From contig JAVCCM010000026.1 in assembly GCA_030765455.1 (NCBI GenBank), positions 1-62,659 on the forward strand: a stretch of 62,659 bases of DNA, written 5' to 3'. The translations under genes were made by a program, and so were the position numbers. The notes beneath the pieces are model-generated. The model was not told the DNA's origin. It made no database searches and saw only the letters and a program-made list of their open reading frames with translations. This DNA comes from Candidatus Electryonea clarkiae (GTDB lineage: Bacteria; Electryoneota; Electryoneia; Electryoneales; Electryoneaceae). Shown here in pieces: positions 7,406-18,000 of this stretch (within the stretch, counting starts at the first letter, position 1; every line of letters begins with the position of its first letter).

Positions 7406-9229
7406 ATGACATTTCAACCAAATTCAAATGAGTTATCATTGAGCTATATAGAAATTTATCGCAGTCTGATTATTAGAAGAAGATTACTTCCAGGGATGAT
7501 GATAGTGTTATTATCCTTGGTTACCATTTCCGCCAAAGCCCTGGATGTGGTTTTACCCACCGATTTTTTTGGATATGACATCAACGTCAATAACAATCCT
7601 GAGGAAGGATATTTTTATACTGTAGCGTCAATATTCAATTCCCATACCCGTATAGGTACCACCTGGGCTGTGATTATGGATAATGATGGTAATATCAAGT
7701 GGTTCAGGCGAGGTAACAGTGGTTGTTTTCCTTATCCTGACCTGGGATTGGCAGCATTCGCCGATAGGAGAGGACAAAGGGATCGATTCATTATAATGGA
7801 CATGACTTATACATTTATCGATACCATACGTCCTGCAAACGGATATCTTCTCGATACTCACGATCTCCTCTTATTCGAGGACGGCACTTCATGGATTATG
7901 GCCCAGGATATTCGGGTTATTGATATGAGTGAACTTGTCGATGGAGGAAATCCCGAAGCGGAAATTGTTGGATTTGCCATACAGGAACTGGATAGCGAAG
8001 GAGATGTCACCTGGGAGTACCTGACACTTGACCATCAGGATGATCTTCCAATCACTGATGCCGATACTTCCTCACGACTGGTTTCCTTTAGTGCAGACAG
8101 GATCGACTATCTTCATTACAATGCAATTGAATTGGATCTGGATGGAAACGTTTTACTTTCTGCCCGTCATTTCAATGAAATCCATAAGATCGACTATGAA
8201 ACCCAGGAACTGCTCTGGCGATGGGGAGGAGGAGCCGGGAATATGTTCGATTTTGTTGAAGATTTGAATCGTGAGGACTCCGCTTTTTATTTCCAGCACG
8301 ATATCCGCGTCCTTGAAAACGGCAATTACAGGCTCTTCGATAATGGAAATACCAGGAGTATGCCAAGGACCTTCATAAAGGAGTACGCTCTGGATGAAGA
8401 AGCCATGACTGCTACCTTGGTTTGGTCATATTCACAAGATCCCGTATCTCATTCCGATCATGGTGGCGGCGCTTTCCCAACATCCGGAGGAAATATGGCT
8501 ATTGCGTGGGGAGGAGGGAGATCAACGGATCTTTGCGCATCTGAATTGACTCCGGATGGAGTAACCACTTGGGAATTAACATTCTATAATGCATTTGGTG
8601 AAGCTGAATATTCATTATGTTACCGGTTTCATAAAGTTGACATGATAGGTGTAGCTGCAACACCGTTCCTGATAGAGGTGATTGACGAAAATAATGTCAC
8701 ATTATTCTGCAACTGGTTCGGACATGAAGATGATGTAGTTTCCTATAATATTTATATTGATGAGAACCCAAATCCTGTTGTCCTTCACGGTAATACAGAT
8801 ACAGGAGTGTACGAGGTTAACGATCTTTCAGCAGAGACAGATTATTATTTCCGTGTAAAAGCAGTAAACGGCGATGGAATTGAGATCAGTCAATATTCAA
8901 ATGAGATTATTATCAGGTTAGACGAAGCAGGAATCATCGGTCAGGGTGAATCACTAATCCTAAATGATTTCAACCTTGAGCAGAATTATCCAAATCCCTT
9001 CAATCAAACAACTGTTATCCGGGTAAACATGCCCACAGAAGATTTTCTTAAATTACAGATTTATGATATCCTGGGACGTGAGGTTGCAATGTTGCACAAT
9101 AATCGTCTGGGTGCCGGGAGGCATAACTTTTCATTTACTGGCAGTGGTTACTCGTCCGGGATCTATTTTGTGAAGGCGTATCTTCCGAATGGATCTACGC
9201 AGGTTAGAAAGATTATTATGATGCGCTGA
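7406..9229 (+). CDS. Exported arylsulfotransferase-like protein with Fn3 and T9SS sorting domain
   Basis: A 607-residue secreted protein. The hydrophobic signal segment is at about residues 31-45 (MMIVLLSLVTISAKA), so the real start may be the ATG at 7496 rather than 7406. Residues about 60-410 resemble the arylsulfotransferase (ASST, Arylsulfotran_2) propeller family, with GNIKWFRRG, YLLDTHDLLL, DYLHYNAIEL and the LLWRWGGGAGN block. A fibronectin type III domain follows (about 430-510). The last 85 residues are a type A T9SS sorting domain with NYPNPFN, YDILGREV, SGIYFV and a basic end. The family moves sulfate between phenolic compounds, but many relatives are uncharacterised. The 3' end overlaps the convergent tgt gene by 14 bases. 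Confidence 0.8.
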   Translation: MTFQPNSNELSLSYIEIYRSLIIRRRLLPGMMIVLLSLVTISAKALDVVLPTDFFGYDINVNNNPEEGYFYTVASIFNSHTRIGTTWAVIMDNDGNIKWFRRGNSGCFPYPDLGLAAFADRRGQRDRFIIMDMTYTFIDTIRPANGYLLDTHDLLLFEDGTSWIMAQDIRVIDMSELVDGGNPEAEIVGFAIQELDSEGDVTWEYLTLDHQDDLPITDADTSSRLVSFSADRIDYLHYNAIELDLDGNVLLSARHFNEIHKIDYETQELLWRWGGGAGNMFDFVEDLNREDSAFYFQHDIRVLENGNYRLFDNGNTRSMPRTFIKEYALDEEAMTATLVWSYSQDPVSHSDHGGGAFPTSGGNMAIAWGGGRSTDLCASELTPDGVTTWELTFYNAFGEAEYSLCYRFHKVDMIGVAATPFLIEVIDENNVTLFCNWFGHEDDVVSYNIYIDENPNPVVLHGNTDTGVYEVNDLSAETDYYFRVKAVNGDGIEISQYSNEIIIRLDEAGIIGQGESLILNDFNLEQNYPNPFNQTTVIRVNMPTEDFLKLQIYDILGREVAMLHNNRLGAGRHNFSFTGSGYSSGIYFVKAYLPNGSTQVRKIIMMR

Positions 9230-10379
9230 TTATTTCAGACATCCAATTTGCGAAATCACCGTGTTCGATATGCATACGCGCATCCTCCATCAACCGGAAA
9301 TAGTAACTGAGATTATGCGCTGATCCGAGTTTCAGGGCGAGGATTTCTTTTGATTTGTAAAGGTGGTGCAGGTAGGCGCGGGAATATTGAGTACAGCAGG
9401 GGCAGGGGCAGCCGTCCTCTATAGGATTTTCATCGCTGGCGAATTTAGCGTTGCGAAGGTTCAGGCGTCCCTCAGGAGTAAACAGGGTGGCGTTGCGTCC
9501 GTTTCGGGTGGGGACTACGCAGTCGAAAAGATCGATTCCACGTCCGATAGAATCTAACAGATCCTGGGGTAGTCCGATTCCCATGGCATAGCGAGGTTTA
9601 TTCTCAGGCAGATATTTTACTGAGATATCAATCGCTTCCTGTCTTTGATCAACAGCTTCACCGATTGCAAGTCCCCCGATTGCATATGCTTCAGCCTCCA
9701 ATGATGCGAGACGTTCTGCTTCACGTTGACGTAAATCATTATAAAATGAACCCTGTACAATTGGTATGAGTACTTGTTCGTTGTCATATAACGACGTACT
9801 TGAATTGAATGCCTCAAAGCTTCTTTCCAACCATCTCCATGTTCTCTGAGCGGCATCATCAGCCATATTTTTCTCGACAGGATATCCGACAAGTTCATCA
9901 AGAGGCATAATAAAATCAGCACCGATTGATCGTTGGATTTCGATTACTTTTTCGGGTGTGAACAGGTGGTAACTGCCGTCGATATGTGACTGAAAACGGA
10001 CTCCCTCCTCCTCAACCTTTCTTCTCGCTGCCAAAGAAAGCACCTGGTATCCGCCACTGTCGATCAGGATCGGTTTATTCCAGCCCATAAACTTGTGAAG
10101 CCCGCCAAGTTGTTGCAGCGTTTCAGTTCCGGGACGGAGGTAGAGGTGATAGGCATTTGAGAGAATAATATCAGCGCCTAATGCATCCAATTCTTTGTTT
10201 TCAAGTGTTTTTACGCTGCCTGCCGTTCCAACAGGCATAAATGCAGGTGTTTTTATTTCGCCATGAACAGTGGATATGATACACGTACGTGCCGCGCCGT
10301 CTTTTGATTTGATTTCAAATTTCAAACGTTTGCTCTCCGATAACTGTGTCTGTAATCTGAAACATATACTACCATTCAC
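9216..10379 (-). CDS. tgt: Queuine tRNA-ribosyltransferase (tRNA-guanine transglycosylase)
   Basis: Tgt swaps the guanine at the wobble position of GUN-anticodon tRNAs for the queuosine precursor preQ1. The 387-residue product has the family blocks in order: TPAFMPVGTAG, LSNAYHLYLRPG, DSGGYQVLS (catalytic Asp), GGLAIGE, FDCVVPTRNGRN with the nucleophile Asp, and the zinc site CPCPCC followed by a His about 25 residues on. The N-terminus is longer than usual; a TTG at 10325 preceded by GGAG gives the usual beginning (LKFEIKSKDG) and may be the true start. It converges on, and overlaps by 14 bases, the arylsulfotransferase-like gene. It is separated from radA by a repeat-filled gap of about 220 bases. 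Confidence 0.96.
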   Translation of the reverse strand: MNGSICFRLQTQLSESKRLKFEIKSKDGAARTCIISTVHGEIKTPAFMPVGTAGSVKTLENKELDALGADIILSNAYHLYLRPGTETLQQLGGLHKFMGWNKPILIDSGGYQVLSLAARRKVEEEGVRFQSHIDGSYHLFTPEKVIEIQRSIGADFIMPLDELVGYPVEKNMADDAAQRTWRWLERSFEAFNSSTSLYDNEQVLIPIVQGSFYNDLRQREAERLASLEAEAYAIGGLAIGEAVDQRQEAIDISVKYLPENKPRYAMGIGLPQDLLDSIGRGIDLFDCVVPTRNGRNATLFTPEGRLNLRNAKFASDENPIEDGCPCPCCTQYSRAYLHHLYKSKEILALKLGSAHNLSYYFRLMEDARMHIEHGDFANWMSEIISAS

Positions 10380-10437
10380 AGGATATAAGGATAATGCAAT
10401 TAAAAATTAAGAATTATGAATTAAGAATTATTTACTT

Positions 10438-10566
10438 GGCGCCTTTGCGTCTTTGCGCGAGAAAAACCTGATTGTTCGTAATTTATATTATCAAAACTCT
10501 ATTTCACGCAAAGCCGCAAAGTCGCAAAGAGGCAAATACACAAAGTCGCAAAGGTGCAAAGAAAAG
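10438..10566. repeat. Inverted/direct repeats of the CGCAAAG type
   Basis: The tgt-radA gap holds a left arm rich in CTTTGCG (10438-10464) and a right arm in which CGCAAAG-like units recur five times (10502-10561). The two can pair over about 25 bases. Related sequence occurs at 54155-54255 and 55659-55729. Short AATTAAGAATTA direct repeats sit beside it at 10403-10430. Confidence 0.75.
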
Positions 10567-10598
10567 ATAAAAACATAGAACTATTTTAAGATTTTTGA

Positions 10599-11966
10599 TC
10601 ATCTATCTGCGAGTGAAACCTCTAATGCTTCATCAAGTGAGCCAACAGGGATTACTTCTATGCCGTCGAAGGATTTGTTTTTCCAGCCTGTCGCCGGGAT
10701 CACTGCTCTTTTGAATGCGAGATGCGCTGCTTCTGATAATCTGCGCTCCAGCGATCCTACCGCCCGTACTTCACCGGTCAATCCAACCTCGCCAATCAAC
10801 ACCGTATCTGGTCTTACAGGCTGATCTTTTAAACTCGAGGCTATCGCTGTGACCGCCGCCAGGTCTGCCGCGGCATCTTCAAGCCGTAATCCTCCGGCTG
10901 CATTCAAAAAAACATCCTGCCCGGCTAACACCAGTCCCACTCGTTTCTCAAGTACCGCGATCCATAAGGAAAGCCGCCTTTGATCTACTCCTGTCGCATT
11001 CCTTTGAGGAGCTGAGAAGAATGATCGTGTAACCAACGCCTGAAGCTCGATGAGCATTGGTCTTGAGCCATTAATTACTGCCGAAACAGCAACTCCCGGC
11101 AACCGTTCTCCACCCTGGGAAAGGAATAACTTTGAAGGATTCTCAACGCCTTTCAGTCCCCTGGTACTCATCTCGAATACACCCAGTTCGCCTGTGGGAC
11201 CGAACCGGTTTTTCAAAGTTCGCAGAATACGGACATCACCGACATGATCACCTTCAAAGAGAAGCACAGCATCCACCAGGTGCTCCACAACACGGGGTCC
11301 CGCAATTGCGCCTTCTTTTGTAACATGACCGATGAGAACTACTACCGACTCATTCTGTTTCGCCCAGTCAGTCCATGACGATGCAACTTCCCTGACCTGG
11401 GTAACTGTCCCCGGCGCGGATTCGAGGTCGGTACGGCGTAAAGTCTGTATGCTGTCAACTACAACCATGCCGGGTTTGAGTTTCTCAGCCCACTTTATCG
11501 CTTCGGAATTATCCGATTCACCCAACACCTGCAAATCATAACATGCAAGGTCAAGACGATCACTTCTCAAACGAATCTGGGCGGGCGCTTCCTCGGCGGA
11601 AACATAAAGAACTCCGCATCCTTTTGACGCTACCGAGGCAGCCGCCTGGAGCAGAAGAGTTGATTTACCAACACCGGGATCGCCGCCAATCAGGACACTG
11701 GAAGCCTTTACAAATCCGCCGCCTAACACACGATCCAGCTCAGGCAGATTCCCCGGCAGTCTTGGAGATTGATCCGGAACCAGGTCAGCTAATACCTGCG
11801 GTTGCGAGGATGGTTTGTCAACTTTACCTCGTGATCTGCCGGAGCGAGGAGTTATCTGCTCCTCCGCGAAAGTATTCCACGCTCCGCAAGAAGGGCATCT
11901 ACCCAACCATCTCGGTTGGGTTGATCCGCATGATTGACATACAAACTGGGTTTTAGTCGCTGGCAT
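10599..11966 (-). CDS. radA: DNA repair protein RadA
   Basis: RadA/Sms is a RecA-like ATPase that unwinds DNA at recombination intermediates and helps branch migration. The 455-residue product has the N-terminal C4 zinc ribbon (CQSCG...CPSCG, residues 10-30), a Walker A GGDPGVGKST at about residue 93, the family-specific KNRFG motif at about 250, and a C-terminal Lon-protease-like domain (GEVGLTGEVRAV). Length and order are as usual for the family. The start is the ATG that begins MPATKTQF. A second, partial copy of the first 40 or so codons and the upstream region lies at 14640-14818. No operon partner is evident; the next gene on this strand, tgt, is 220 bases away. Confidence 0.97.
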   Translation of the reverse strand: MPATKTQFVCQSCGSTQPRWLGRCPSCGAWNTFAEEQITPRSGRSRGKVDKPSSQPQVLADLVPDQSPRLPGNLPELDRVLGGGFVKASSVLIGGDPGVGKSTLLLQAAASVASKGCGVLYVSAEEAPAQIRLRSDRLDLACYDLQVLGESDNSEAIKWAEKLKPGMVVVDSIQTLRRTDLESAPGTVTQVREVASSWTDWAKQNESVVVLIGHVTKEGAIAGPRVVEHLVDAVLLFEGDHVGDVRILRTLKNRFGPTGELGVFEMSTRGLKGVENPSKLFLSQGGERLPGVAVSAVINGSRPMLIELQALVTRSFFSAPQRNATGVDQRRLSLWIAVLEKRVGLVLAGQDVFLNAAGGLRLEDAAADLAAVTAIASSLKDQPVRPDTVLIGEVGLTGEVRAVGSLERRLSEAAHLAFKRAVIPATGWKNKSFDGIEVIPVGSLDEALEVSLADR

Positions 11967-12143
11967 GGTGCAAAAGTACCTTTATAATTTTCAGGTTGCA
12001 ACTGTGTTGAATCGATTTCAGTCCGTTATTTCAAGTAGAAAAATCAATTTTATCTCTTCTTTCAGATTTAGATTGGTATCTGGAGTTTTCTCAGGGTATT
12101 TTGAAACTGAGAGAACCATTTAGAGTAAAAATGAGGTCTTCAA

Positions 12144-12711
12144 ATGTGGGATAATAGATACGATACTGAAGAATATGTTTATGGCAAAGAACCGAATGAC
12201 TTCCTTGTTGAAGTAAGTCCCAAATTGCGGGGAAAAAGAGCTCTTTGTCTAGCTGAAGGTGAGGGTCGAAATGCAGTGTTTCTGGCGCAGTGCGGATTTG
12301 ATGTAACAGCTATCGATTCATCGAGTGTGGGGCTGGCAAAAGCCCTTAAACTTGCAGCTGACAACCCAGGTGAAGGATCTGAGCGAATTTGTGATTCAAA
12401 CTGATTACTGGGATGTAATCGTTTCCATATTTTGCCACCTTCCGCCGTCAATACGGGTCCCACTGCATGCAAATATCGTAAAGGGTTTGAGGAAGGGTGG
12501 ATTTTTGGTACTTGAAGCCTTTACGGTAGAGCAACTGATATACAAAACCGGCGGTCCCCCTACAGCAGAATTGATGATGAGTCTGAACGATTTGAGGAAT
12601 GAATTTATAGGTCTGGAATTTCAGCACGCTATTGAAAAAATCAGAAACATAGAAGAAGGGAAATTCCATAAAGGAAAAAGTGCTGTAGTGCAAGTATTAG
12701 CAATAAAGTAA
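12144..12711 (+). pseudogene. Frameshifted class I SAM-dependent methyltransferase
   Basis: Two overlapping frames together make one small methyltransferase. Frame A (from ATG 12144, with GAGG upstream) gives MWDNRYDTEEYVYG...LCLAEGEGRNAVFLA...VTAIDSSSVGLAKA, the SAM-binding half. Frame B (to 12711) gives DYWDVIVSIFCHLP, GGFLVLEAF and TGGPPTAELMM, the rest of the fold. The join is at about 12365-12395, where about ten residues usual in this family (the strand before the DYWD block) appear to be missing and the frame changes. This points to a short deletion rather than a single-base slip. The remainder is well preserved, so the inactivation looks recent, or it is a sequencing or assembly error. 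The family methylates small thiols, oxyanions or metabolites; the substrate is unknown. Confidence 0.8.
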
Positions 12712-12851
12712 TGTGGCTTTCAAATCGTCAAATATTAGACGAAACTGAATAATAATTACACGGTCATTCAGGTCTTAAACGAAGTGGTGACCTGACTGTT
12801 GACCCCCATCAGATGGATGGTGCTTAGAAATCCCTAAATTGGAGTGATAAT

Positions 12852-14297
12852 ATGAAACTAGTCATGACGTTAATTGTGATATTTTCGCTGGTGTACCCAT
12901 CTTATTCCCAACCTGACTCACTCTGGTCGCGTAGTTTTGGTGGTCTGTACGATGAAAAATGTTATTCTGCAATCCAGACTGATGACGGAGGATTTGCACT
13001 GGCTGGTAAGACTAATTCAATCGGTGCGGGTGATTTTGATTTTTGGTTGGTTAAAACCGATTCAGATGGCGATTCCCTCTGGTCACGAAATTATGGCGGT
13101 GATTCAGACGATGTTTGTAATTCAATAATCCAAACATCGGATGGCGGTTTTGTGCTTGCCGGTTATACGAATTCCTATGGAGACAGCATTAATGATTTTT
13201 ATTTGATTAAAACCGATTCTGACGGGGAATTGCTCTGGTTGAAAACCTATGGCGGGGAAGATTATGATAAATGTCTGGATATAATAGAAACATCAGACGG
13301 TGGATTTGCACTGGCAGGCTTTACTGCTTCTTTCGGCTCCGGTAGAGATGACGCCTGGTTGCTGAAAACCGACCGAAACGGGGACTCGCTCTGGTCACGT
13401 ACTTATGGAGGTGAATCAAGCGATTTTTTCATTTGTCTTGTACAGACTTCAGACGGTGGTTTTGCGCTGGGAGGCGACACCAGATCTTTTGGCGAACACT
13501 TCACCGATTTCTGGCTGGTTAAAACCGATTCGGTCGGCGATTCTCTCTGGTCGCAAACAGGTGGTGATGGATTCGATAATGTATGCAATTCTATAATTCA
13601 GACAGAAGACAATGGCTACATGCTTACCGGTTATACATATATCGACGGACAAACGAATTCATGGCTCGTTAAATTCGATGAAAATGGCGGGCTGCTTAGC
13701 TCAATTCCTTTTGGTGGTCAGAATAGAGAAGTAAGTAAATCATTAATCCCAACAGTTGATGGCGGGTATGCATTCGCCGGCTATACTACTTCGTCCGGTG
13801 CAGGTGAAAAAGATTTCTGGATTGTCAAAGCTGATTCAACTGGCGATTCGCTCTGGTCGCGAACTTTTGGCGGCGGGAATGACGATGTTTGCTATTCAGT
13901 TATCCAGACTCCTGACAATGGATTTGTACTGGCCGGTGCAACAAGTTCATTCGGCGAACACGGGGTCAACTTCTGGCTGGTAAAATGCGGTTTTCCACAG
14001 TCTGTAAACGACGGCAACTCAGCAAATTTGCCTGATAAATTCACAATCAACAGCATTTACCCAAACCCGTTCAACTCTTCAACAAAAATCAGATTCATCT
14101 TGCCCTTTCAGACAAATGTAACTCTGAACATCTATAACATCAACGGAAAGAAGGTCGCAACACTGATCAATGGCGATTTAAATCCTGGACTACACACAAC
14201 CTCCTGGCATCCCGAAAACCTTGCCAGCGGTGCTTATTTGGCGAGACTGGTCTGGGAGACGAGCACAACTTCACAGAAATTTACTATGATTAGATAG
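12852..14297 (+). CDS. Secreted repeat-propeller protein with T9SS sorting domain
   Basis: A 481-residue exported protein. A signal peptide (about residues 1-19, cut after YSQ or SYS) is followed by seven repeats of about 50 residues. Each has SLWSRxxGG, a D-D-x-C turn, and a DGGFxLAGxT strand ending in FWLVKTD. Seven repeats suit a seven-bladed beta-propeller. The C-terminal 75 residues are a type A T9SS sorting domain (IYPNPFNSS, LNIYNINGKKVA, SGAYLA, basic end). The repeats resemble those of the lipoprotein at 4754 and the minus-strand gene at 56828. Repetition at DNA level makes the region prone to recombination. No enzyme motif is visible; a binding or adhesion role is an inference. Confidence 0.82.
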   Translation: MKLVMTLIVIFSLVYPSYSQPDSLWSRSFGGLYDEKCYSAIQTDDGGFALAGKTNSIGAGDFDFWLVKTDSDGDSLWSRNYGGDSDDVCNSIIQTSDGGFVLAGYTNSYGDSINDFYLIKTDSDGELLWLKTYGGEDYDKCLDIIETSDGGFALAGFTASFGSGRDDAWLLKTDRNGDSLWSRTYGGESSDFFICLVQTSDGGFALGGDTRSFGEHFTDFWLVKTDSVGDSLWSQTGGDGFDNVCNSIIQTEDNGYMLTGYTYIDGQTNSWLVKFDENGGLLSSIPFGGQNREVSKSLIPTVDGGYAFAGYTTSSGAGEKDFWIVKADSTGDSLWSRTFGGGNDDVCYSVIQTPDNGFVLAGATSSFGEHGVNFWLVKCGFPQSVNDGNSANLPDKFTINSIYPNPFNSSTKIRFILPFQTNVTLNIYNINGKKVATLINGDLNPGLHTTSWHPENLASGAYLARLVWETSTTSQKFTMIR

Positions 14298-14378
14298 ACA
14301 TATGATGAATACTGTGAAAATGTAAAATTTATGTTCTTTATAACAGACACAAATAAATCGAAACATAGTATCAAACAA

Positions 14379-14522
14379 TATCCCGTAGGGATAAACCGAA
14401 CTTAGCCCACCAATTTATTGGTGGAAAGATGAAGCACAGACCGGCTAGTCCCGTCAGGGACGGCTGAAAATGAGGGAGGCGTGTAAATGCCGCCGGGTGC
14501 CCCTGTTTGTTAACAAACAGGG
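14379..14522. repeat. Cluster of four short palindromes
   Basis: Within about 145 bases lie TATCCCGTAGGGATA (14379-14393), CCACCAATTTATTGGTGG (14407-14424), GTCCCGTCAGGGAC (14448-14461) and a perfect 22-base palindrome around GTTAAC (14501-14522). None encodes a protein. The cluster lies in the long gap 14298-15074 and could be a structured RNA, a REP-like cluster or a stack of mobile-repeat remnants. Confidence 0.7.
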
Positions 14523-14639
14523 TTTATCTTATTTCTTTTCAACCGATTAGTTCGTATCTCTCCAGTACTCAGGAATATCGACGCCTACTGGATCAGGTTT
14601 ATTCTGAATCCAAAATTTTGCACTTGACCATTTCCAATC

Positions 14640-14818
14640 TTCCCGCTGCGAGGAGTAATCTACTCCTCCGCGAAAGTATTCCAGGCTCCGCAAGAAGGGC
14701 ATCTACCCAACCATCTCGGTTGAACAGATCCGCATGATTGACATACAAACTGAGTTTTTACAGCAGGCATAGCGCAAAAGTACCTTCATAATTGACAGGC
14801 TGCAACTATCTTGATTTA
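14640..14818 (-). pseudogene. Partial duplicate of the radA 5' end with an intact 36-codon zinc-ribbon frame
   Basis: This segment matches radA codons 1-43 and the 30-odd bases upstream of radA (about 11838-12000), at roughly 85-90% identity by eye. On the minus strand an ATG at 14770 opens a 36-codon frame, MPAVKTQFVCQSCG...CPSCGAWNTFAEE, ending at a TAG (14660-14662) where radA has CAG. All four zinc-binding Cys and the radA leader are kept. Homology continues for a few codons past the stop and then ends. It may be a dead fragment or a stand-alone zinc-ribbon peptide. In the rest of the gap, 14819-15074, I see nothing. Confidence 0.85.
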
Positions 14819-15074
14819 TTTTCAACCTGAATTTTGCAGGTATTAAAAGTTAGGTGGAGTCATTAATGAGCAGTTAGGTAGTATGGATTCAAGAATCCGG
14901 CCTACGTTATTCCAACTATTAGAATAGAAATACTGTACCAGATTCAATAGCGACTCAAAAGATTGGGTTTTGAAGAACCAGTCGACTAAATGATAGCTGT
15001 TTTAATCTTTGAATGAAAACTTGTTGATTAAGCCTCAGGTCATGCTTATATTATAAACAGTTTCCTTCTGATAG

Positions 15075-18000
15075 ATGAGGCTTATCTTGAACCGAATAAA
15101 ATCAATGGAGCACTCCCAGCCTCAGGTTCTAAAGAATCTGAATATGCTTCAGAGCATTTTTACCGCGTTATTATTTCTCTGTATTTTTCATCCATTCTCT
15201 CTTTATGCTGAAACAGAAGTAAGCGGTTCGGTATCTGGTCGCTGGACTGTTGAAGGCAGTCCATATATAATTACAGACAGCACCTGGCTTGAGGAAGAGG
15301 ATACCTTAATTGTAGAAGGTGGCGTTGAAATAGAATTCGATGGAGATGACTTTGAGCTAAACCTACAAGGTCTATGGTTATTCGAATCAACTGAGGATGA
15401 ATACATCACATTCTTTTCCGATTTTGAAGATAATTACTTAAGACTAAAGCGTAATCCGAATTATTATGAACAAGCGGATACACTTACCTTATCCTACCTG
15501 GAATTCGACATGCTGGAGTCGTACGTTATTTTCTATGCAACAGGAGTAAATTACATAATAAACAGTGATTTCATTGATGGTCAATTTGATATTAACGGTG
15601 AATTCGATAATTTACCAAATCCTTCGATTACATGGAGCAACAATCTGTTTTACAATAATTTTGCTGTTATTTCTCAAAATTGCAATAACCTTGAGTTTGT
15701 AACGAATATAGCTGCGGGTGCTATAGGGATTCACGCTTTTTTTATAAGCAATCTTAATGTTTCAGATAATTCCGGTTCGTTCTATTATGATTTCTGGAGT
15801 GTAAACTCATGCAATGTCACCTCCGATACCACCTATTACTATTCTTTTCTAAATTGTGGGCAAATAGATATTAATCGTACAACTGTCTCTCAAATGGATG
15901 GCGATGGTAATTTCAATCTGAATATAGATTCAAGCATTGTTGGATATGTTGACTTTGAATCCCATGGGGGGAGCTTCATAGCCAATTTTTGCGAATTCAA
16001 TAGATTGGCTACGGACGGATCTGTAGAAATATCAAATTGTATAATAAGTGGTTATGCGACCTTTAGAGAAGATGTCTTTGCAGACAGAGTAACATTTTCA
16101 AGAAACGCTCAGATTATAGGGGGAGATCAAGATCATATAGTAGGGTTTTCCAGATTTTCAAGAGGTTATGAGGCAGAACTGAATAATTGTATTTTTTTAG
16201 GTGATGGGAGTATGCCCTATGCGATCGACATCCGCAATCATTCAGTCAGGGTACGGAACTGCCTCTTTTCCGGCGTGTTTGAAAGATATACGAATGGAGA
16301 ACCTCACTCGGAAACAAACATTCTTGAAACCGATCCACTTTTCGATCCTTGGGGAGAACCTTTCGAGTTGTTAGCTAGTTCCCCCTGTCGTGACGCTGGA
16401 CGGGAGAACAGCCCGTTGGATCCTGACGGAACGACGGCGGATATGGGAGGACGATTTTTCGACACCAGGTATGACCACCCGCCGCAATATGCCGGTCAGG
16501 AAGTCCTCTGGCTGCCTGCCAACCGGGATGTCGTTTTAATCCTGCATGTTGTGGATGATGGAAACAGATCGCCACTAATACGGGCAGTCACCGGTATTCC
16601 TTACGGCTGGTTTGAACGTGATGAAGATTCGGACAGGTATGGTGTTTATTTACAGGATTCATTAAGGCTGTCTGGAACTATCACAGACTTGGTGGGGAAT
16701 GACACGCTTTATCTTGAACTGCTAGATGATGCTGGACACTTTGTCAGGGGTGAAGTTCCATTACACGTGATAAACAGGTTATCCTTAGCTGGCGCTATTG
16801 AAGGGACATTATCAGCCAATGAAAGTCCATTCCTGATTACCGGACCTGTATGGGTAAGTGAAAACGACACACTGATAATAAACGCTGGTGTAGATATCGC
16901 CATCGCCCCGGGACCTTACAGAAATCCCACGCCTTTCCGTGTTTACGGGCGAATTGAGATGAATGGAACAGAGAATGATTCAATTGTTTTTCAGATTTAT
17001 TCACCGGAAAATGAGGGAGCTGTATGGGGAGGCTTGCAGATTCAGGAATCGGGAAGCATTGAAGCTCACAACACTGTTTTCTCTGATGGCTATCCCGGAG
17101 TGACGATAGATTGCGACAGCGCTTTGATTGATTCATGCACATTTATTGATAATCATAGCGGACTGAGTTTTAATCATGGAGGAACGGTTCAGGGGTGTAC
17201 CTTTGTTAATGACGTGTTATCTGTTAATAATATAAGTTACGGAAGAACTCCATTTATAATCGATGGAAGTCGTTTTTATGGACCGGCTACGCCATTGAGT
17301 AGCAGCGCTATTGGAATCCAAGGGTTCTGTGATATTAATAATACTGAAATATTTGATTATGCGTCAGGAATATATATTATGGCTCATGATACTATAAGAA
17401 TCGATAATGTGTTTATTTCTAACACAACAAGAGGATTATATTTTATTACACAGCGTAATCATAGTATTTATGTAAACCACCTAAACATATTTTCAAATGT
17501 AGAAACAGCAATCGATTTTAACGGAGGAGATCTGTTCTTAAAAAACAGTGTTATCAATGGCGCAGAAACAGTATTCGATATTGGAGGACCATCTAATGAT
17601 CATCGAGCAGTTTACATTACCAACTGCGACATTCTGAATTCAGAATTGTTTATGGAAACATCTTCACTTTCGGCTGTTAACGAACTTATCATTGAAAATT
17701 CTAATATTATATCCTGTGACAGTTTAATAGCCGGAAGCGAGCGAATAATATCTTCGGGCTTTAGCTATAATAATTTGTACGATGTGAATTATTTAGGAGA
17801 TGCTTTGCCCGAAGGATTGGGTCAATTAGTGCAGACAAACGTGAATGGTGATTCTTGTGACGAAGGTTTCAATATCTATCTCGATCCGGTTTTTGAAGGC
17901 GGCGATCCATTTTCCTTAAGGTTGATGGCTGACTCACCTTGCATAGATGCTGGAAATCCCGATCTGGCAGATCTTGACGGTACGATAGCGGACATTGGCT

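Noticed and set aside
11543..11956. Plus-strand frame of 137 codons opposite radA
   Set aside because: It lies wholly inside radA on the other strand, and has no ribosome site or recognisable protein.
14507..14737. Plus-strand reading frame of 76 codons
   Set aside because: It is the antisense of the radA 5' duplicate; the same antisense frame exists opposite radA itself.
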